DNA from: Histomonas meleagridis
Lineage: Eukaryota; Parabasalia; Tritrichomonadida; Dientamoebidae
DNA: 64,000 nucleotides
Assembly: GCA_020186115.1 (NCBI GenBank)
Contig: WSYJ01000178.1
Span: 496,001-560,000 of the forward strand
Direction of reading: 5' to 3'
Every line of letters starts with the position of its first letter. Positions within the stretch are counted from its first letter, which is position 1. Position numbers and translations under genes: made by a program. Below, piece after piece: positions 49,907 through 59,645 of this stretch. The notes under the pieces are model-generated. The model worked only from the letters and a program-made list of their open reading frames with translations. It searched no databases and was not told where the DNA came from.

Positions 49907-51166
49907 ATGGAATCTAAAAATGTCAATCAAAAATTTCAAGATAAATGGGAAACACTTTTATCAATCAAGCACGTAATCTTTTGTATTAATAAAGAAAATA
50001 TCACTCAGTCAATAAATTTAATAATCCAAAATTTTGATGAAAATTATCCAATTTCCTTTAATATCTATATTGTTCAAATTGTATTTATTTCATTTATGCT
50101 AAATATAAATGATTATGAAATATGTTTTCTTATATTAAAAGAAATTGAAAAATTCGAAAATTCCAACAAAATCAAATTCAAAATATTTGATACATTTGCG
50201 AATTTTCTTCTTAGTAATTATAAACAAGAAGCATTTTTTCTTATTGAGAAAATGATTAAACAAAATTTAATAGATTCAAAAAGTAAAATAACTGAACCAT
50301 ATTTTATACATCGCTTAACAAATGATGAAATTAAAAAGATTAAATATGAATATTTTATGGGAGAAATTCAAGACAATTATGAACAACTTTCGAAGAACAA
50401 TTGGGAACTTCATAAGAAGTTAATTGAAGAAGGAACCAATCAGAATGAAATTGCAAAAATTATTCGAAATGATGAAATAGAAAAACTTCAAGAAATATCA
50501 TCACAAAATAATTTTGATTTTAATCAAAAAATTAAACCATCACTTTATGAAAGATGCTCATTTGTTAACAAAGATAATGTTTCATTAATTGATTATGCAG
50601 CATTTTTTTCTTCAGTTAAATGTTTTAAATATTTACTTATAAATAATGTAAATGTAAATAATACAGGCAAACATGCAGTTGCAGGTGGAAATGAAGAAAT
50701 AATTCATTTATGTGAACAAAATCATTCATCATTTAAAGGTGCATATGAAGCAGCAATTATTTTTCATCAAAATGATATCTTTAAATATATATATGAAAAG
50801 AAATTAGAAAATATTAATAATTTAGAAGAAATAGGAAAGTTTTGTGTTTTATATTATAACTTTGAAATTTTCTCATTCTTACTTAAAGAAGGAATGAAAA
50901 TTAACGATGAACTTATAAATGAAGTAGCAGAAATTGGAAATATATTTCTTATTAAACATTTTCTTAATTTTAATCCCATTCCAAAATATATTATGATTTA
51001 TGCTACAAAATCAGGAAATATTGAACTTGTAAATTACATTTTGGAGCAAAATGTAATTGATATCAATGTAAAAGATATTCATTTGTGTTGTTTAAAATTT
51101 ATTTCATTAATTTTGGGTATTAAAATAAGATTTATTAATTATTTGAATTATTTGGAACTCCACTAA
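49907..51166 (+). CDS. DUF3447/ankyrin protein, intact N-terminal part of the second array locus
   Basis: The 419-residue frame has an N-terminal helical domain, DUF3447 (GKHAVAGGNEEIIHLCEQNH, AIIFHQNDIFKYIYEKK) and ankyrin-like helices ending in one full repeat (LVNYILEQNVIDINVKDI). It then reads into the first spacer and stops three codons into the next module. It is a close relative of the frameshifted gene at 31-32 kb, and here the N-terminus is intact. Function of DUF3447 is unknown. Whether translation continues into the following modules depends on how the spacers are treated (see findings). The ATG gives MESKNVNQKFQDKW. Confidence 0.8.
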   Translation: MESKNVNQKFQDKWETLLSIKHVIFCINKENITQSINLIIQNFDENYPISFNIYIVQIVFISFMLNINDYEICFLILKEIEKFENSNKIKFKIFDTFANFLLSNYKQEAFFLIEKMIKQNLIDSKSKITEPYFIHRLTNDEIKKIKYEYFMGEIQDNYEQLSKNNWELHKKLIEEGTNQNEIAKIIRNDEIEKLQEISSQNNFDFNQKIKPSLYERCSFVNKDNVSLIDYAAFFSSVKCFKYLLINNVNVNNTGKHAVAGGNEEIIHLCEQNHSSFKGAYEAAIIFHQNDIFKYIYEKKLENINNLEEIGKFCVLYYNFEIFSFLLKEGMKINDELINEVAEIGNIFLIKHFLNFNPIPKYIMIYATKSGNIELVNYILEQNVIDINVKDIHLCCLKFISLILGIKIRFINYLNYLELH

Positions 51167-53106
51167 TAATTGCATCTAAAAATGGTTATACAGAAATAGT
51201 TAAATTACTTCTTGAACAAGAAGGAATTGATATTAATGGTAAAGATATTTATTTGTTTTATTTTATATTTATTTTAATTATTTTATATTTCAAAATAATA
51301 TTTGAAAATTATTTAAATTATTTTATACAGCACTTATTTTAGCATCAGAAAAAGGTCATATAGAAATCGTTAAATTACTTTTAGAACAAGAAGGAATTGA
51401 TATTAATGCTAAAGATATTTGTTTGTTTTATTTTATATTTATTTTAATAATTTAATATTGATTTTAATAAAATTATGTTTCAATATTAAAATTGGTATTT
51501 ATTCAAAATAATTGAAACAGCACTTATTTGTGCATCTGCGTGTGGTAAAATAGATATAGTTAAACTTCTACTGACACAAGAAAATATTGACATTAATATT
51601 GTTAGTTTTTATTTGTTTTATATAAAATTTACCCCAATAATATTATATTTTAAATCAATATTTGGAAATTATTTAAATTGTTTTATACAGCTCTTTTAAG
51701 TGCGGTTTTAAGTGGTAACGCAAAATTGGTTAAATTACTTCTTGAACAAGAAGGAATTTATATTAATGCTAAAAATATTTAAATATTATATACAATATAC
51801 TCTACAATAATTTAAAATTTCAATATTATATTTAAAAATTATTTAAATTATTTGAAACAGAACTCATTTATGCATCTAAATTTGGTTATGCAGATATAGT
51901 CGAATTACTTCTTAAACAAGAAGAAATTTTTATAAATGCTCGAGATATTTATATATATTAATTCTTGTTTATTTTAAAATTATTTTTTATCAAAATAATA
52001 TTTGGAAATTGATATAATTATTTAAAACCGCACTTATTTGTGCATCTAAATATGGACATGAAAAGGTAGTTAAATTGCTTCTTCAACAAAAAGGATCTAA
52101 TATTAATGATAAAAATATTTTTATGAGTTGCTTGATCTTTGTTTTTATAATTTAAAATTTCATGATAATGTTTGGAAATTATTTAAATTATTTTACACAG
52201 CACTTATATGTGCATCAAAAAATGGTCATACAGAAATAGTTAAATTACTTCTTGAACAAGAAGGAATTGATATTAATGCTAAAGATATTTATTTATTTTA
52301 CTTAGAATTTATTTTAATAATTTTATATTTCAAAATAATATTTGGAAATTATTTAAATTATTTTATACAGCACTTATATTTGCATCTTTAAATGGTCGTA
52401 CAGAAATAGTTAAATTACTTCTTGAACAAGAAGGAATTGATATTAATGCTAAAGATATTTATTTGTTTTATTCGAAATTAATGTTAATAATTTTATATTT
52501 CAAAATAATATTTGGAAATTATATAAATTATTTAATACAGCACTTATGTATGCATCTAAAAATGTTCATATAGAAATAGTTAAATTACTTCTTAATCAAG
52601 AAGGAATTGATATTAATGTGAGAGATATTTGATTGCTTTATTTGAAATTTATTTTGATAATATAAAATTTCAAAATAATATTCGGAGATTAATTAAATTA
52701 TTTGATACAGCACTTATTTGGGCATCTTCAAATGGTTCTACAGAAATAGTTAAATTACTTCTTGAACAAGAAGGAATTGATATTAATGCTAAAGATATTT
52801 ATTTGTTTTATTCGAAATTAATGTTAATAATTTTATATTTCAAAATAATATTTGGAAATTATATAAATTATTTAATACAGCACTTATGTATGCATCTAAA
52901 AATGTTCATATAGAAATAGTTAAATTACTTCTTAATCAAGAAGGAATTGATATTAATGTGAGAGATATTTGATTGCTTTATTTGAAATTTATTTTGATAA
53001 TATAAAATTTCAAAATAATATTTGGAAATTATTTAAATTATTTGAAACAGCACTTATTTGGGCATTATCAGAAGGTCATACAGAAATAATCGAAATGCTT
53101 ACTTGA
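51161..53106 (+). repeat. Twelve-unit ankyrin-module array with 170-bp period (locus 2)
   Basis: Modules begin at anchors 51161, 51331, 51521, 51691, 51861, 52031, 52201, 52371, 52541, 52711, 52881 and 53051. All steps are 170 bases except one of 190. Each module encodes about 31 residues (TALIxASxNGHxEIVKLLLE through INAKDI), and modules 1-11 have no stop or frameshift inside. The last is cut by TGA at 53104. Spacers of 77-79 bases carry stops in several frames but keep their length. Because 170 is not divisible by three, successive modules rotate through the three frames. Confidence 0.95.
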
Positions 53107-53536
53107 CAAAAGAAAGTTATTATTTCTATCTGATTTTTATATAAGCAATAGAACATATTAAAATCTATTTTATTTTTTTTATGATATATATATATATATA
53201 ATCCTAACATTTTAATAAACAATAAAATTCTTTAAAATTTTGAAACATGAATATTTAAACAAAAAAAAAAAAAAAGATTTCATAAATTAATTTTGTGGTC
53301 ATTACCGTGATCACCAATATACATTTTTTTAAGAACGGAAACTTCAAAGCTGAATATTATAATGTTGAACTTTATATACAATTCTTCATACATTTTTTCC
53401 TTCATAAAAAATGAAATAAAACAGTCAACGAAGAAACCAACAGAATGTTTAACATTTGAGAGAATTACATATGTAAAAGAAAAAGGTTTTTCATATTTTA
53501 TTACATTTTATAAATCATAAAAAAGCATTTTTAAAA
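53107..53536. other. Intergenic, with AT dinucleotide and poly(A) tracts
   Basis: A (TA)-type run near 53185-53200 and 15 A at 53261-53275. No gene. AACGG at 53334 is 200 bases from the PIG-A start. Confidence 0.5.
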
Positions 53537-54781
53537 ATGAGTAGAAAAAAGCTGAAAATTTGTTTTTGCTCAGACTTTTTTTACCCAAGCGTTGGTGGAA
53601 TTGAAACACATATTTTAGAACTATCGAATCATTTAATTTCATTTGGTCACAAAGTGATTGTGATTACGAGAAACAGAGGAAAAAAATATAAAAATGAAAT
53701 AATTTTGTTCAATAAATTGAAAGTATATTTTTTAAAAAGGTGTACACTTGGAGTTGGAAGTAGTGTTACAACATTTTGGTTCTCTGTTCCTCAATTATAT
53801 AACATTTTCGTTAAAGAAAAAATTACGCATGTACACTGTCATCAAGCTACTTCTTCTATTGGCTTTGAAGCTGGCGTTATTGCACAAATTATGGGACTTA
53901 AGGTATTTTTCACGGAACATTCATTGCTTAGTTTAAGTGTTGTTGGAGCGCTTCATCTTAATTTATCAATATCGCCATTTTTACATTGTTGTGACCAGAT
54001 TATTGCTGTTACAAACCTTCAGAAGCAAAACTTGCAAGCAAGAGTTGGAGTTTCTGCAAATATAACCGTCATTCCTAACGGAGTCGATACAACGGTTTTT
54101 AAACCCAGAAACGAGGCCGCCCCAAACTATCCAACGATAATAGCCGTCACACGTTTTGAAAAAAGAAGAGGGAGCGATATGATAAAAATTATTGTGCAAA
54201 ATGTTTGTTCTGGTAATAATGAATCAAGATGGGTTATAGCAGGTGATGGTTCTATGTTTAGTGAGATGAAAAATTATGTGGAATCTTCACCTTATAAATC
54301 AAGAATAGAGTTACTTGGTAATGTTTCACATGATAAAATAGCTTCTGTTTTACAACGTGGTCATTTTTTCATGAATTGCTCTTTAACAGATGCTTTTTGT
54401 ATTTCTAATGTTGAGGCTGCTGCTTGTGGTTTGTATGTAATTTCAACTGACACTGGAGGAATTCCTGAAGTTCTTCCAGACCAATTAAGAACATTGGTAC
54501 CACCTTGTCCAAAAATGATTTCGGATGCAATTTTAAGAGCTATTGCTGAAAAGAAATCAACAGGTGAAAATTCTCATAAAATTATATCAAAAATGTTTTC
54601 GTGGGAAAGTGTAGCAGAAAGAGTTCAAGAAGCATACTATATGGAGGAAAGGAAAGAAAATGTGTTTAAGACAATTTCAAAGACACCAGGTCCTTATGTT
54701 GCAACTCTTGGATTAATATATTATTCACTTGTCTTTATGTTTATGAAACTTGTTGAACTCATAAATCATTTTTTGTGTTGA
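53537..54781 (+). CDS. PIGA: PIG-A, GPI N-acetylglucosaminyltransferase catalytic subunit
   Basis: The 414-residue protein is a GT4 glycosyltransferase: FYPSVGGIETHILEL at the N-terminus, HVHCHQATSS, VIPNGVDTTVFKP, and at about 283-315 MNCSLTDAFCISNVEAAACG followed by STDTGGIPEVLP. These are the PIG-A signatures. It transfers GlcNAc from UDP-GlcNAc to phosphatidylinositol at the ER, the first step of GPI synthesis. A C-terminal membrane anchor (YVATLGLIYYSLVFMFMKLV) is present. It is shorter than human PIG-A (484) but all core motifs remain. The ATG at 53537 gives MSRKKLKIC. TCATAAAA lies upstream. Confidence 0.92.
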   Translation: MSRKKLKICFCSDFFYPSVGGIETHILELSNHLISFGHKVIVITRNRGKKYKNEIILFNKLKVYFLKRCTLGVGSSVTTFWFSVPQLYNIFVKEKITHVHCHQATSSIGFEAGVIAQIMGLKVFFTEHSLLSLSVVGALHLNLSISPFLHCCDQIIAVTNLQKQNLQARVGVSANITVIPNGVDTTVFKPRNEAAPNYPTIIAVTRFEKRRGSDMIKIIVQNVCSGNNESRWVIAGDGSMFSEMKNYVESSPYKSRIELLGNVSHDKIASVLQRGHFFMNCSLTDAFCISNVEAAACGLYVISTDTGGIPEVLPDQLRTLVPPCPKMISDAILRAIAEKKSTGENSHKIISKMFSWESVAERVQEAYYMEERKENVFKTISKTPGPYVATLGLIYYSLVFMFMKLVELINHFLC

Positions 54782-54856
54782 AAAATGGATGATACATTGC
54801 AAAGAAAAACTAAACAATTCTAAAAAAGGTTTGTTGAGCGGAGTAAGAAATGAATT

Positions 54857-55279
54857 TTAGAAAACTGCAGGTGCAACAGATGCAATCTTTGGCCAAAGTT
54901 CGGCACATTCTTTGGCAACTGGCCCGGTGATAGCTGATCCTTTCATTTCACCTTTGTCATTAATAACAACTCCAGCGTTATCTTCGAACCCAATGACAAC
55001 ACCATCCTTTCTACGCCATAAGCGCTTTTGACGAACAATAACTGCGCACATAACTTTCTTACGGAGTGTTGGCTTACCTTTTTTGATTGTAACAACGATC
55101 AAATCAGAAACTGTAGCAGCTGGAAGTCTGTTAAGTCTTCCTTTGTGACCACGCTTTGAAATAACAAACATTGTTTTTGCTCCTGAATTATCAGCGCATT
55201 GAACAACTGCGCCTACTGGAAGAGCAAGAGTCATTGCAAACTTTGTACCTTGTTGTCCTGTACGTCCTCTCTTTGACAT
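54857..55279 (-). CDS. RPL23: 60S ribosomal protein uL14 (L23)
   Basis: The true start is ATG 55279 ([17 protein letters not shown]), giving 140 residues. The open frame continues upstream through the tRNA gene but has no ribosomal character there. uL14 signatures are plain: [36 protein letters not shown] and [20 protein letters not shown]. It sits at the subunit interface. Two AACGGTT elements lie 13 and 35 bases before the ATG. The stop is TAAA. Confidence 0.97.
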   Translation of the reverse strand: MSKRGRTGQQGTKFAMTLALPVGAVVQCADNSGAKTMFVISKRGHKGRLNRLPAATVSDLIVVTIKKGKPTLRKKVMCAVIVRQKRLWRRKDGVVIGFEDNAGVVINDKGEMKGSAITGPVAKECAELWPKIASVAPAVF

Positions 55280-55291
55280 CCTCGAAAAAGG

Positions 55292-55320
55292 AACGGTTTT
55301 GGCCCAGCATATCAACGGTT
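55292..55320 (-). promoter_or_regulatory. Two MYB-type elements before uL14
   Basis: AACGGTTTT at 55292-55300 and AACGGTT at 55314-55320 (plus-strand reading; AACCGTT on the gene strand). They are separated by about 22 bases and lie next to the start. Confidence 0.5.
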
Positions 55321-55502
55321 GCGGCCGTTTATACATGAAGTTTTCAAATTCATAGCTCCAACTTTCTTTAAATATCCTTCTCCACTCCAACTCCGAAAGA
55401 AAAAGCAAGTTTTCCAAAATTTTTAAACTTGTTTTCAGTATGGAAACAAAAAAAGTGGAAAAAATTATTGAATTCATATCTAAAAAAAAAACTTTTGAAA
55501 GC

Positions 55503-55508
55503 AAAAAA
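55503..55508 (-). terminator. RNA polymerase III terminator, T6
   Basis: Six T (A on the plus strand) directly follow the tRNA-Lys 3' end, partly covering the discriminator base. Confidence 0.7.
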
Positions 55509-55581
55509 GCCACCGGCGGGACTCGAACCCGCAACCCCAAGATTAAGAGTCTTATGCTCTAGCCGATTGAGCTACGATGGC
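55508..55581 (-). tRNA. tRNA-Lys (anticodon CUU)
   Basis: The cloverleaf is complete. The acceptor stem is GCCATCG with CGGTGGC (one T-G wobble), the D-arm contains TAGCTCAATCGG (A box), the anticodon arm has GACTCTTAATC with CTT in the loop, and the T-arm is GCGGGTTCGAGTCCCGC (B box GGTTCGAGTCC). CCA is not encoded, as in eukaryotes. The length is about 74 including the discriminator, no intron. It lies between uL14 and the exonuclease gene. Confidence 0.95.
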
Positions 55582-55653
55582 ACCGATTTCATAAAAAAGA
55601 ATATATTTTAATTCTTATAATTAGTCAATTGTACATAACGTTCTAAAAGACTT

Positions 55654-55661
55654 TTTGGCGG
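55654..55661 (+). promoter_or_regulatory. E2F-like TTTGGCGG before the exonuclease gene
   Basis: TTTGGCGG lies 18 bases before the ATG at 55680 and matches the E2F core TTTSSCGS. The spacing is similar to the cohesin palindrome. Confidence 0.3.
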
Positions 55662-55679
55662 TTTTTCAATTCCAATTAA

Positions 55680-57425
55680 ATGAGGGTTTGCTTTCCTGAA
55701 ATACATTTTGGAGAAAAATATCTTCCTTTACAGTACTACTCAAAATACAAATGGAGTTCTGGGGAAACACGAAAAGTTGAATTTTATCCAAATAAAATTA
55801 TTCCTGTGACTGTAATTGATGCATCTGATCCTCATCTTTCACAAATACTTCAAAACCTTATTGATGGAAAATGGATTAGTGCTGACTTTGAGTGGGCCCA
55901 AAAATTTATGCACTCAAAAAATGATCTTGATACATTTCAATATGCTTCAAGCAAAGGTGTTCTTGTTGTAACAGCAAACGGTAAGGATGGTGTTGAAGCT
56001 ATTACAAAATTTCATCAATCAGCTAAATTTGTTGGCAAAGGAGTTTCTGAAGATAAGAAACATTTCTTAAATTTTTCTGGTGTTAGGCTTGAAATCGAAG
56101 ATATTCACACGCGCCTTAATGCATTTGGTTTAACACTCAATTTTGGTGCATTAACTCATGAATTTATTGGTGAGCCATGTGCACAATTTAAAGATAAAAA
56201 AGTCCAATGTTCTAACTGGAGCCTTCGCCCACTAAGCATTCTTCAAGTCCTTTATGCGTCACATGATGCCTATGCTATTCTTCAAATATATAACTCCTTC
56301 ATTGAGAAATATGGCACAGAAATACCAAAACCGCCGCCATCAGATAAACCGTCATCGAAATCTCAGAAATCCATTGAATCCCATAATATCATCAATGAAG
56401 ATCCACTTTTTGCAATTGAAAGCAATACGTCGCCCAGCAAATACGAGATCATACCAAATCTACCCATCAAAGAATTAGTTTTACGTAAGACACGTGAATT
56501 AAATATTGAAGTTAATGATGAAGATGATTTTTATCTTAATCGAAGTAATGATTTAATCTTTTATTATATGTTGCCAAATAAAACCTCTGAAGAGAAAAAG
56601 ATCTTTATAGCACAAATGAATCTTGCCTCTGAGTTTTTATTACGCGGATATTGTATCCAAAAGCCATTAGGAATTGGATGTTTACATTGTTTCAAATATA
56701 AAATGTCATTTAATGGCTCTATGTTACATTGTTATGATGTTCATATTGACAAAAATGATATTAATAATTACGAATTTAACGTACGTGATACATTTATGAA
56801 ATATTTAGCTTCTAATTTATATGTCAATTGTCCATTCACACTTTCATTTTTAGAGAAAGACTTAAAGAGACTTAATTTTGATACTGGAAAAACATTTCAA
56901 CCAATTAATTATGATGAAGGAAAAGGAAATTATTGTAACATATGTAACAAATCGTTTGAGAATTATCAAAAACTTTCTGATCATTGTTGGATACAACATT
57001 CGGATTTATTTGAAGAATTTTATGGCCGAAAATCACATTCAGATCGTTATGAAGAAAATGGTTTCTTTATAATTAACAAGTTAAACTTAGTAACAATTGA
57101 TAATGATAATTTAATACATTGTAATTTATGCGATAAAAAATTGTTTACACCTTCGAAATTGTTCGTGCATATGTTATATAGTCATCCACATTTTTCTATT
57201 GTGAGTAAAAGTATTTGCGAGAAATACGAATTCGCAGTTAAGAATTTGCCAAAAGATTTGCATAAAAAAATATTTTCGTTGATGAGAAGTAAATTGTTGA
57301 AAATGAAATTGAATTTGTTCGATGAAAATGAAAAGAAATGTACAGAATGTAATGTGCCGCTGTTAAATGATAGCGAGAAAGTAAAGCATTTCATTATGGA
57401 ACATGCTGTGTTTTCTCCATTATAA
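55680..57425 (+). CDS. DEDDy 3'-5' exonuclease fused to C2H2 zinc fingers
   Basis: Residues about 40-210 form a WRN/RNase D-type 3'-5' exonuclease. The DxE motif is D69-F-E71, the second motif includes SEDKKHFL (D125) and D141, and the third is YASHDAYAIL (Y192, D196), with WSLRPLSILQV before it. All DEDDy residues are present. The C-terminal half has three C2H2-like fingers: CNICNKSFENYQKLSDHCW (about 420), CNLCDKKLFTPSKLFVH (about 480) and CTECNVPLLN (about 556). The arrangement suggests a nuclease directed to RNA or DNA by fingers; no such fusion is familiar to me. The helical middle region is unassigned. The ATG at 55680 has no upstream alternative. Confidence 0.75.
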   Translation: MRVCFPEIHFGEKYLPLQYYSKYKWSSGETRKVEFYPNKIIPVTVIDASDPHLSQILQNLIDGKWISADFEWAQKFMHSKNDLDTFQYASSKGVLVVTANGKDGVEAITKFHQSAKFVGKGVSEDKKHFLNFSGVRLEIEDIHTRLNAFGLTLNFGALTHEFIGEPCAQFKDKKVQCSNWSLRPLSILQVLYASHDAYAILQIYNSFIEKYGTEIPKPPPSDKPSSKSQKSIESHNIINEDPLFAIESNTSPSKYEIIPNLPIKELVLRKTRELNIEVNDEDDFYLNRSNDLIFYYMLPNKTSEEKKIFIAQMNLASEFLLRGYCIQKPLGIGCLHCFKYKMSFNGSMLHCYDVHIDKNDINNYEFNVRDTFMKYLASNLYVNCPFTLSFLEKDLKRLNFDTGKTFQPINYDEGKGNYCNICNKSFENYQKLSDHCWIQHSDLFEEFYGRKSHSDRYEENGFFIINKLNLVTIDNDNLIHCNLCDKKLFTPSKLFVHMLYSHPHFSIVSKSICEKYEFAVKNLPKDLHKKIFSLMRSKLLKMKLNLFDENEKKCTECNVPLLNDSEKVKHFIMEHAVFSPL

Positions 57426-57806
57426 TTTATAGTAAAATATTATCGTCTATAAATTTTATCTCTTTCGTATATGTGTTACACTAAGTTAATATAAAAAACA
57501 TGTCTGCATGAGTCATTGTTTATTATAAAGATGAAAAAATTGTCAAAAAAAATTATTTATGTTTATCACTTGGAAAAAAAAATATTAAATATTGATAAGT
57601 GGATTTCTGTTTCTCTTTTATTTGCATTGACTTTATAGTGTATAGATTTGATTTTTAATAATATGTTTCTTATAGAAAAATCTTAATGAAAGGATAATAA
57701 TAATACAAATCGCCATAACAATTATTAATTTACTCAAAACATTTTTTAAATCATATTTTAAAATCGATATAAATCTAAGAAAAACAAAAAAGGAGAATTA
57801 AAAATT
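57426..57806. other. Intergenic, convergent 3' ends
   Basis: The exonuclease and ARM-type genes converge here. AT-rich only; nothing else is visible. Confidence 0.5.
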
Positions 57807-59336
57807 TTATTCAGAATAACTGATTCCCATTGTCCCAGCAATCGTTATTAGACAAGAGACAGTTGATTGTTCCAAATCCGGCTCGCTCATTAACTCATCC
57901 ATTATTTGATATCCATCAACATCATCTAATATTTTTTGAGTATTTTCATCATCAATAAATTTTGCGCATGAAATTAAATTATCGAAAGCAACAAACGCAT
58001 CTTTATCAAACATATTAACATCACTTTCAAGTATGCCGAAGAAAATTTGGAAAATTTTTATATCGAAAAACAAATCTTTAATTTGATCTTCATTTGCATG
58101 TAATATCATACGTGACAACAAGATGAAAGAATTATATTTGATATTAAATTTTTCATTTTCACATAAAACACATAAATAATTTATTACATCTCTTGTATAA
58201 AATGGAACCATTGATTCCGGTGGACGAGATAATGATATATAAATAAGTTCTTCAAGAAGTTTGTGCTTGTATCTAAATGGAAAATTTTGATCGCAAAGAA
58301 GATTAAAGAAAATTCCAATGTAATTATGTTGAAGTGGTATAAATAATTGGAAAAAAGTTGTTATAATACGACAACATGCAAGCTTTTCACGATAAATACC
58401 AAGGACTTCGAAATAACTTTTTAATAAAATCTGTATATGATTTCGTTCTATAATTTCGCGCTTTTCATCGTCGCTTAAATCGTCATTCTCTTTTTGGAGT
58501 ATGTCCCATATTCCATTTAAGGCATAGAGATGTGAGTTATCTGAACATGCTTCAGCTGATATTTTCTTTTTGAGCTTTTCTTGAAAGATTTCGGCAAATG
58601 GAAAATAGTATTGAGGATCAAATCTAACTTTATTTACGATTTGGAAAATACAATAAAAAACAGCTGTAATAGGTTCATTGACTTGTGTACCATGTTCTAT
58701 GACCTTAAACGAGATTTCGATAAGTTTATCTGGAGATATTTTTTGAAACAAAATTTGTCGGAATTGTTCGCTATAATATAAAAGATTACCAATTAGTCTG
58801 AAAATCGGTGGGAAAATACAGAGTGGAGTATTAGGATCATCAAAGCATTGGAAAATAAGATTTAAATCAATAATTTTGGTAATTAAATTTGGAAATGCAC
58901 ACACACAAGTAGCAATACATTCAAACGCATATTTCTTGACTTCTGGTGATTTTTCATTTGACGTATAAAATCTTAAATTTGAAAGGAAATGAAATTTTTC
59001 AAGTTCACCAAAATTAGGTCGATGACCAATAAGGAATTCTCTAATTTTTTTCATTAAAGAAATACAGTGTTCATCAGATTGGATATTTAATGAATTTTCA
59101 AACTTTTGAAGATCATCAAAAAAAAGTAATTTCTCACACTCAGAACTATCAGTAGTAGTTATTGGAAAGCAAACGTTTTCATCAAGAAAAGAAAAATCTT
59201 TTCCTAAGGAACTTTGCTTATATTCCATTAAAGCATATTTGGGCTGCCCCGAAGTTGGTAAAGTTGAATGGTCAGGCATCCCGCAATTTTTCAACGAACG
59301 ATGTGATAGCATCCCGTTAAAATAATCTGAAAACAT
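57807..59336 (-). CDS. Armadillo-like helical protein, trichomonad hypothetical
   Basis: The 509-residue protein is almost entirely helical from about residue 80 onward, with repeat phrases of ARM type (KYAFECIATCVCAFPNLITK, YNSFILLSRMILHANEDQIK, DAFVAFDNLISCAKFI). The N-terminal 80 residues are polar. There is no membrane segment or catalytic motif. Trichomonads have many such scaffold proteins. Function is not assigned. ATG at 59336 gives MFSDYFNGML. The stop TAA is followed by the short A/T spacer. Confidence 0.6.
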   Translation of the reverse strand: MFSDYFNGMLSHRSLKNCGMPDHSTLPTSGQPKYALMEYKQSSLGKDFSFLDENVCFPITTTDSSECEKLLFFDDLQKFENSLNIQSDEHCISLMKKIREFLIGHRPNFGELEKFHFLSNLRFYTSNEKSPEVKKYAFECIATCVCAFPNLITKIIDLNLIFQCFDDPNTPLCIFPPIFRLIGNLLYYSEQFRQILFQKISPDKLIEISFKVIEHGTQVNEPITAVFYCIFQIVNKVRFDPQYYFPFAEIFQEKLKKKISAEACSDNSHLYALNGIWDILQKENDDLSDDEKREIIERNHIQILLKSYFEVLGIYREKLACCRIITTFFQLFIPLQHNYIGIFFNLLCDQNFPFRYKHKLLEELIYISLSRPPESMVPFYTRDVINYLCVLCENEKFNIKYNSFILLSRMILHANEDQIKDLFFDIKIFQIFFGILESDVNMFDKDAFVAFDNLISCAKFIDDENTQKILDDVDGYQIMDELMSEPDLEQSTVSCLITIAGTMGISYSE

Positions 59337-59645
59337 TATCTAACCAATATTGAGGAAAATGTTTATAATCGGATAATTTAACTTTTTTTACCAATTTTCT
59401 TGTCGTGTTTGCCTTAAGGCAACGATATGTATTCAATCTGCTGGTCGGGAGCCTTAAAAACCGACGGGGGGTTGGTCGACAATTTACAACGCTTTTTGGT
59501 TGTATCATTTTCATTCAAATATTGAATCCGCGTGGATGTTTCACCTTTTGAGAATGATAATGTTATCAAAAAGTCGCAACGCTTTTGTGATAACACACAA
59601 AAGCATTTTGAAAAATTCATGTCAAATGTTATGTGATATGAAGAA
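59337..59645. other. Divergent intergenic region with a GC-rich patch
   Basis: Between the ARM-type and nitroreductase genes. Around 59443-59482, GGTCGGGAGCC, ACCGACGGGG and GTTGGTCGAC form a GC-rich patch in AT-rich DNA; GTCGG and CCGAC could pair. Minus-strand ORFs here are judged spurious. Confidence 0.4.

Noticed and set aside
51062-53106. The 170-bp array as a CRISPR array or classical satellite
   Set aside because: The repeated part encodes ankyrin repeats and differs between units, spacers are alike and not unique, and the DNA is eukaryotic. It is not CRISPR. A plain satellite does not explain the preserved reading frames.
54857-55540. A 227-residue version of uL14 extended upstream
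   Set aside because: The extra 87 codons run through the tRNA-Lys gene and have no ribosomal-protein similarity. The conserved start is [11 protein letters not shown] at 55279.
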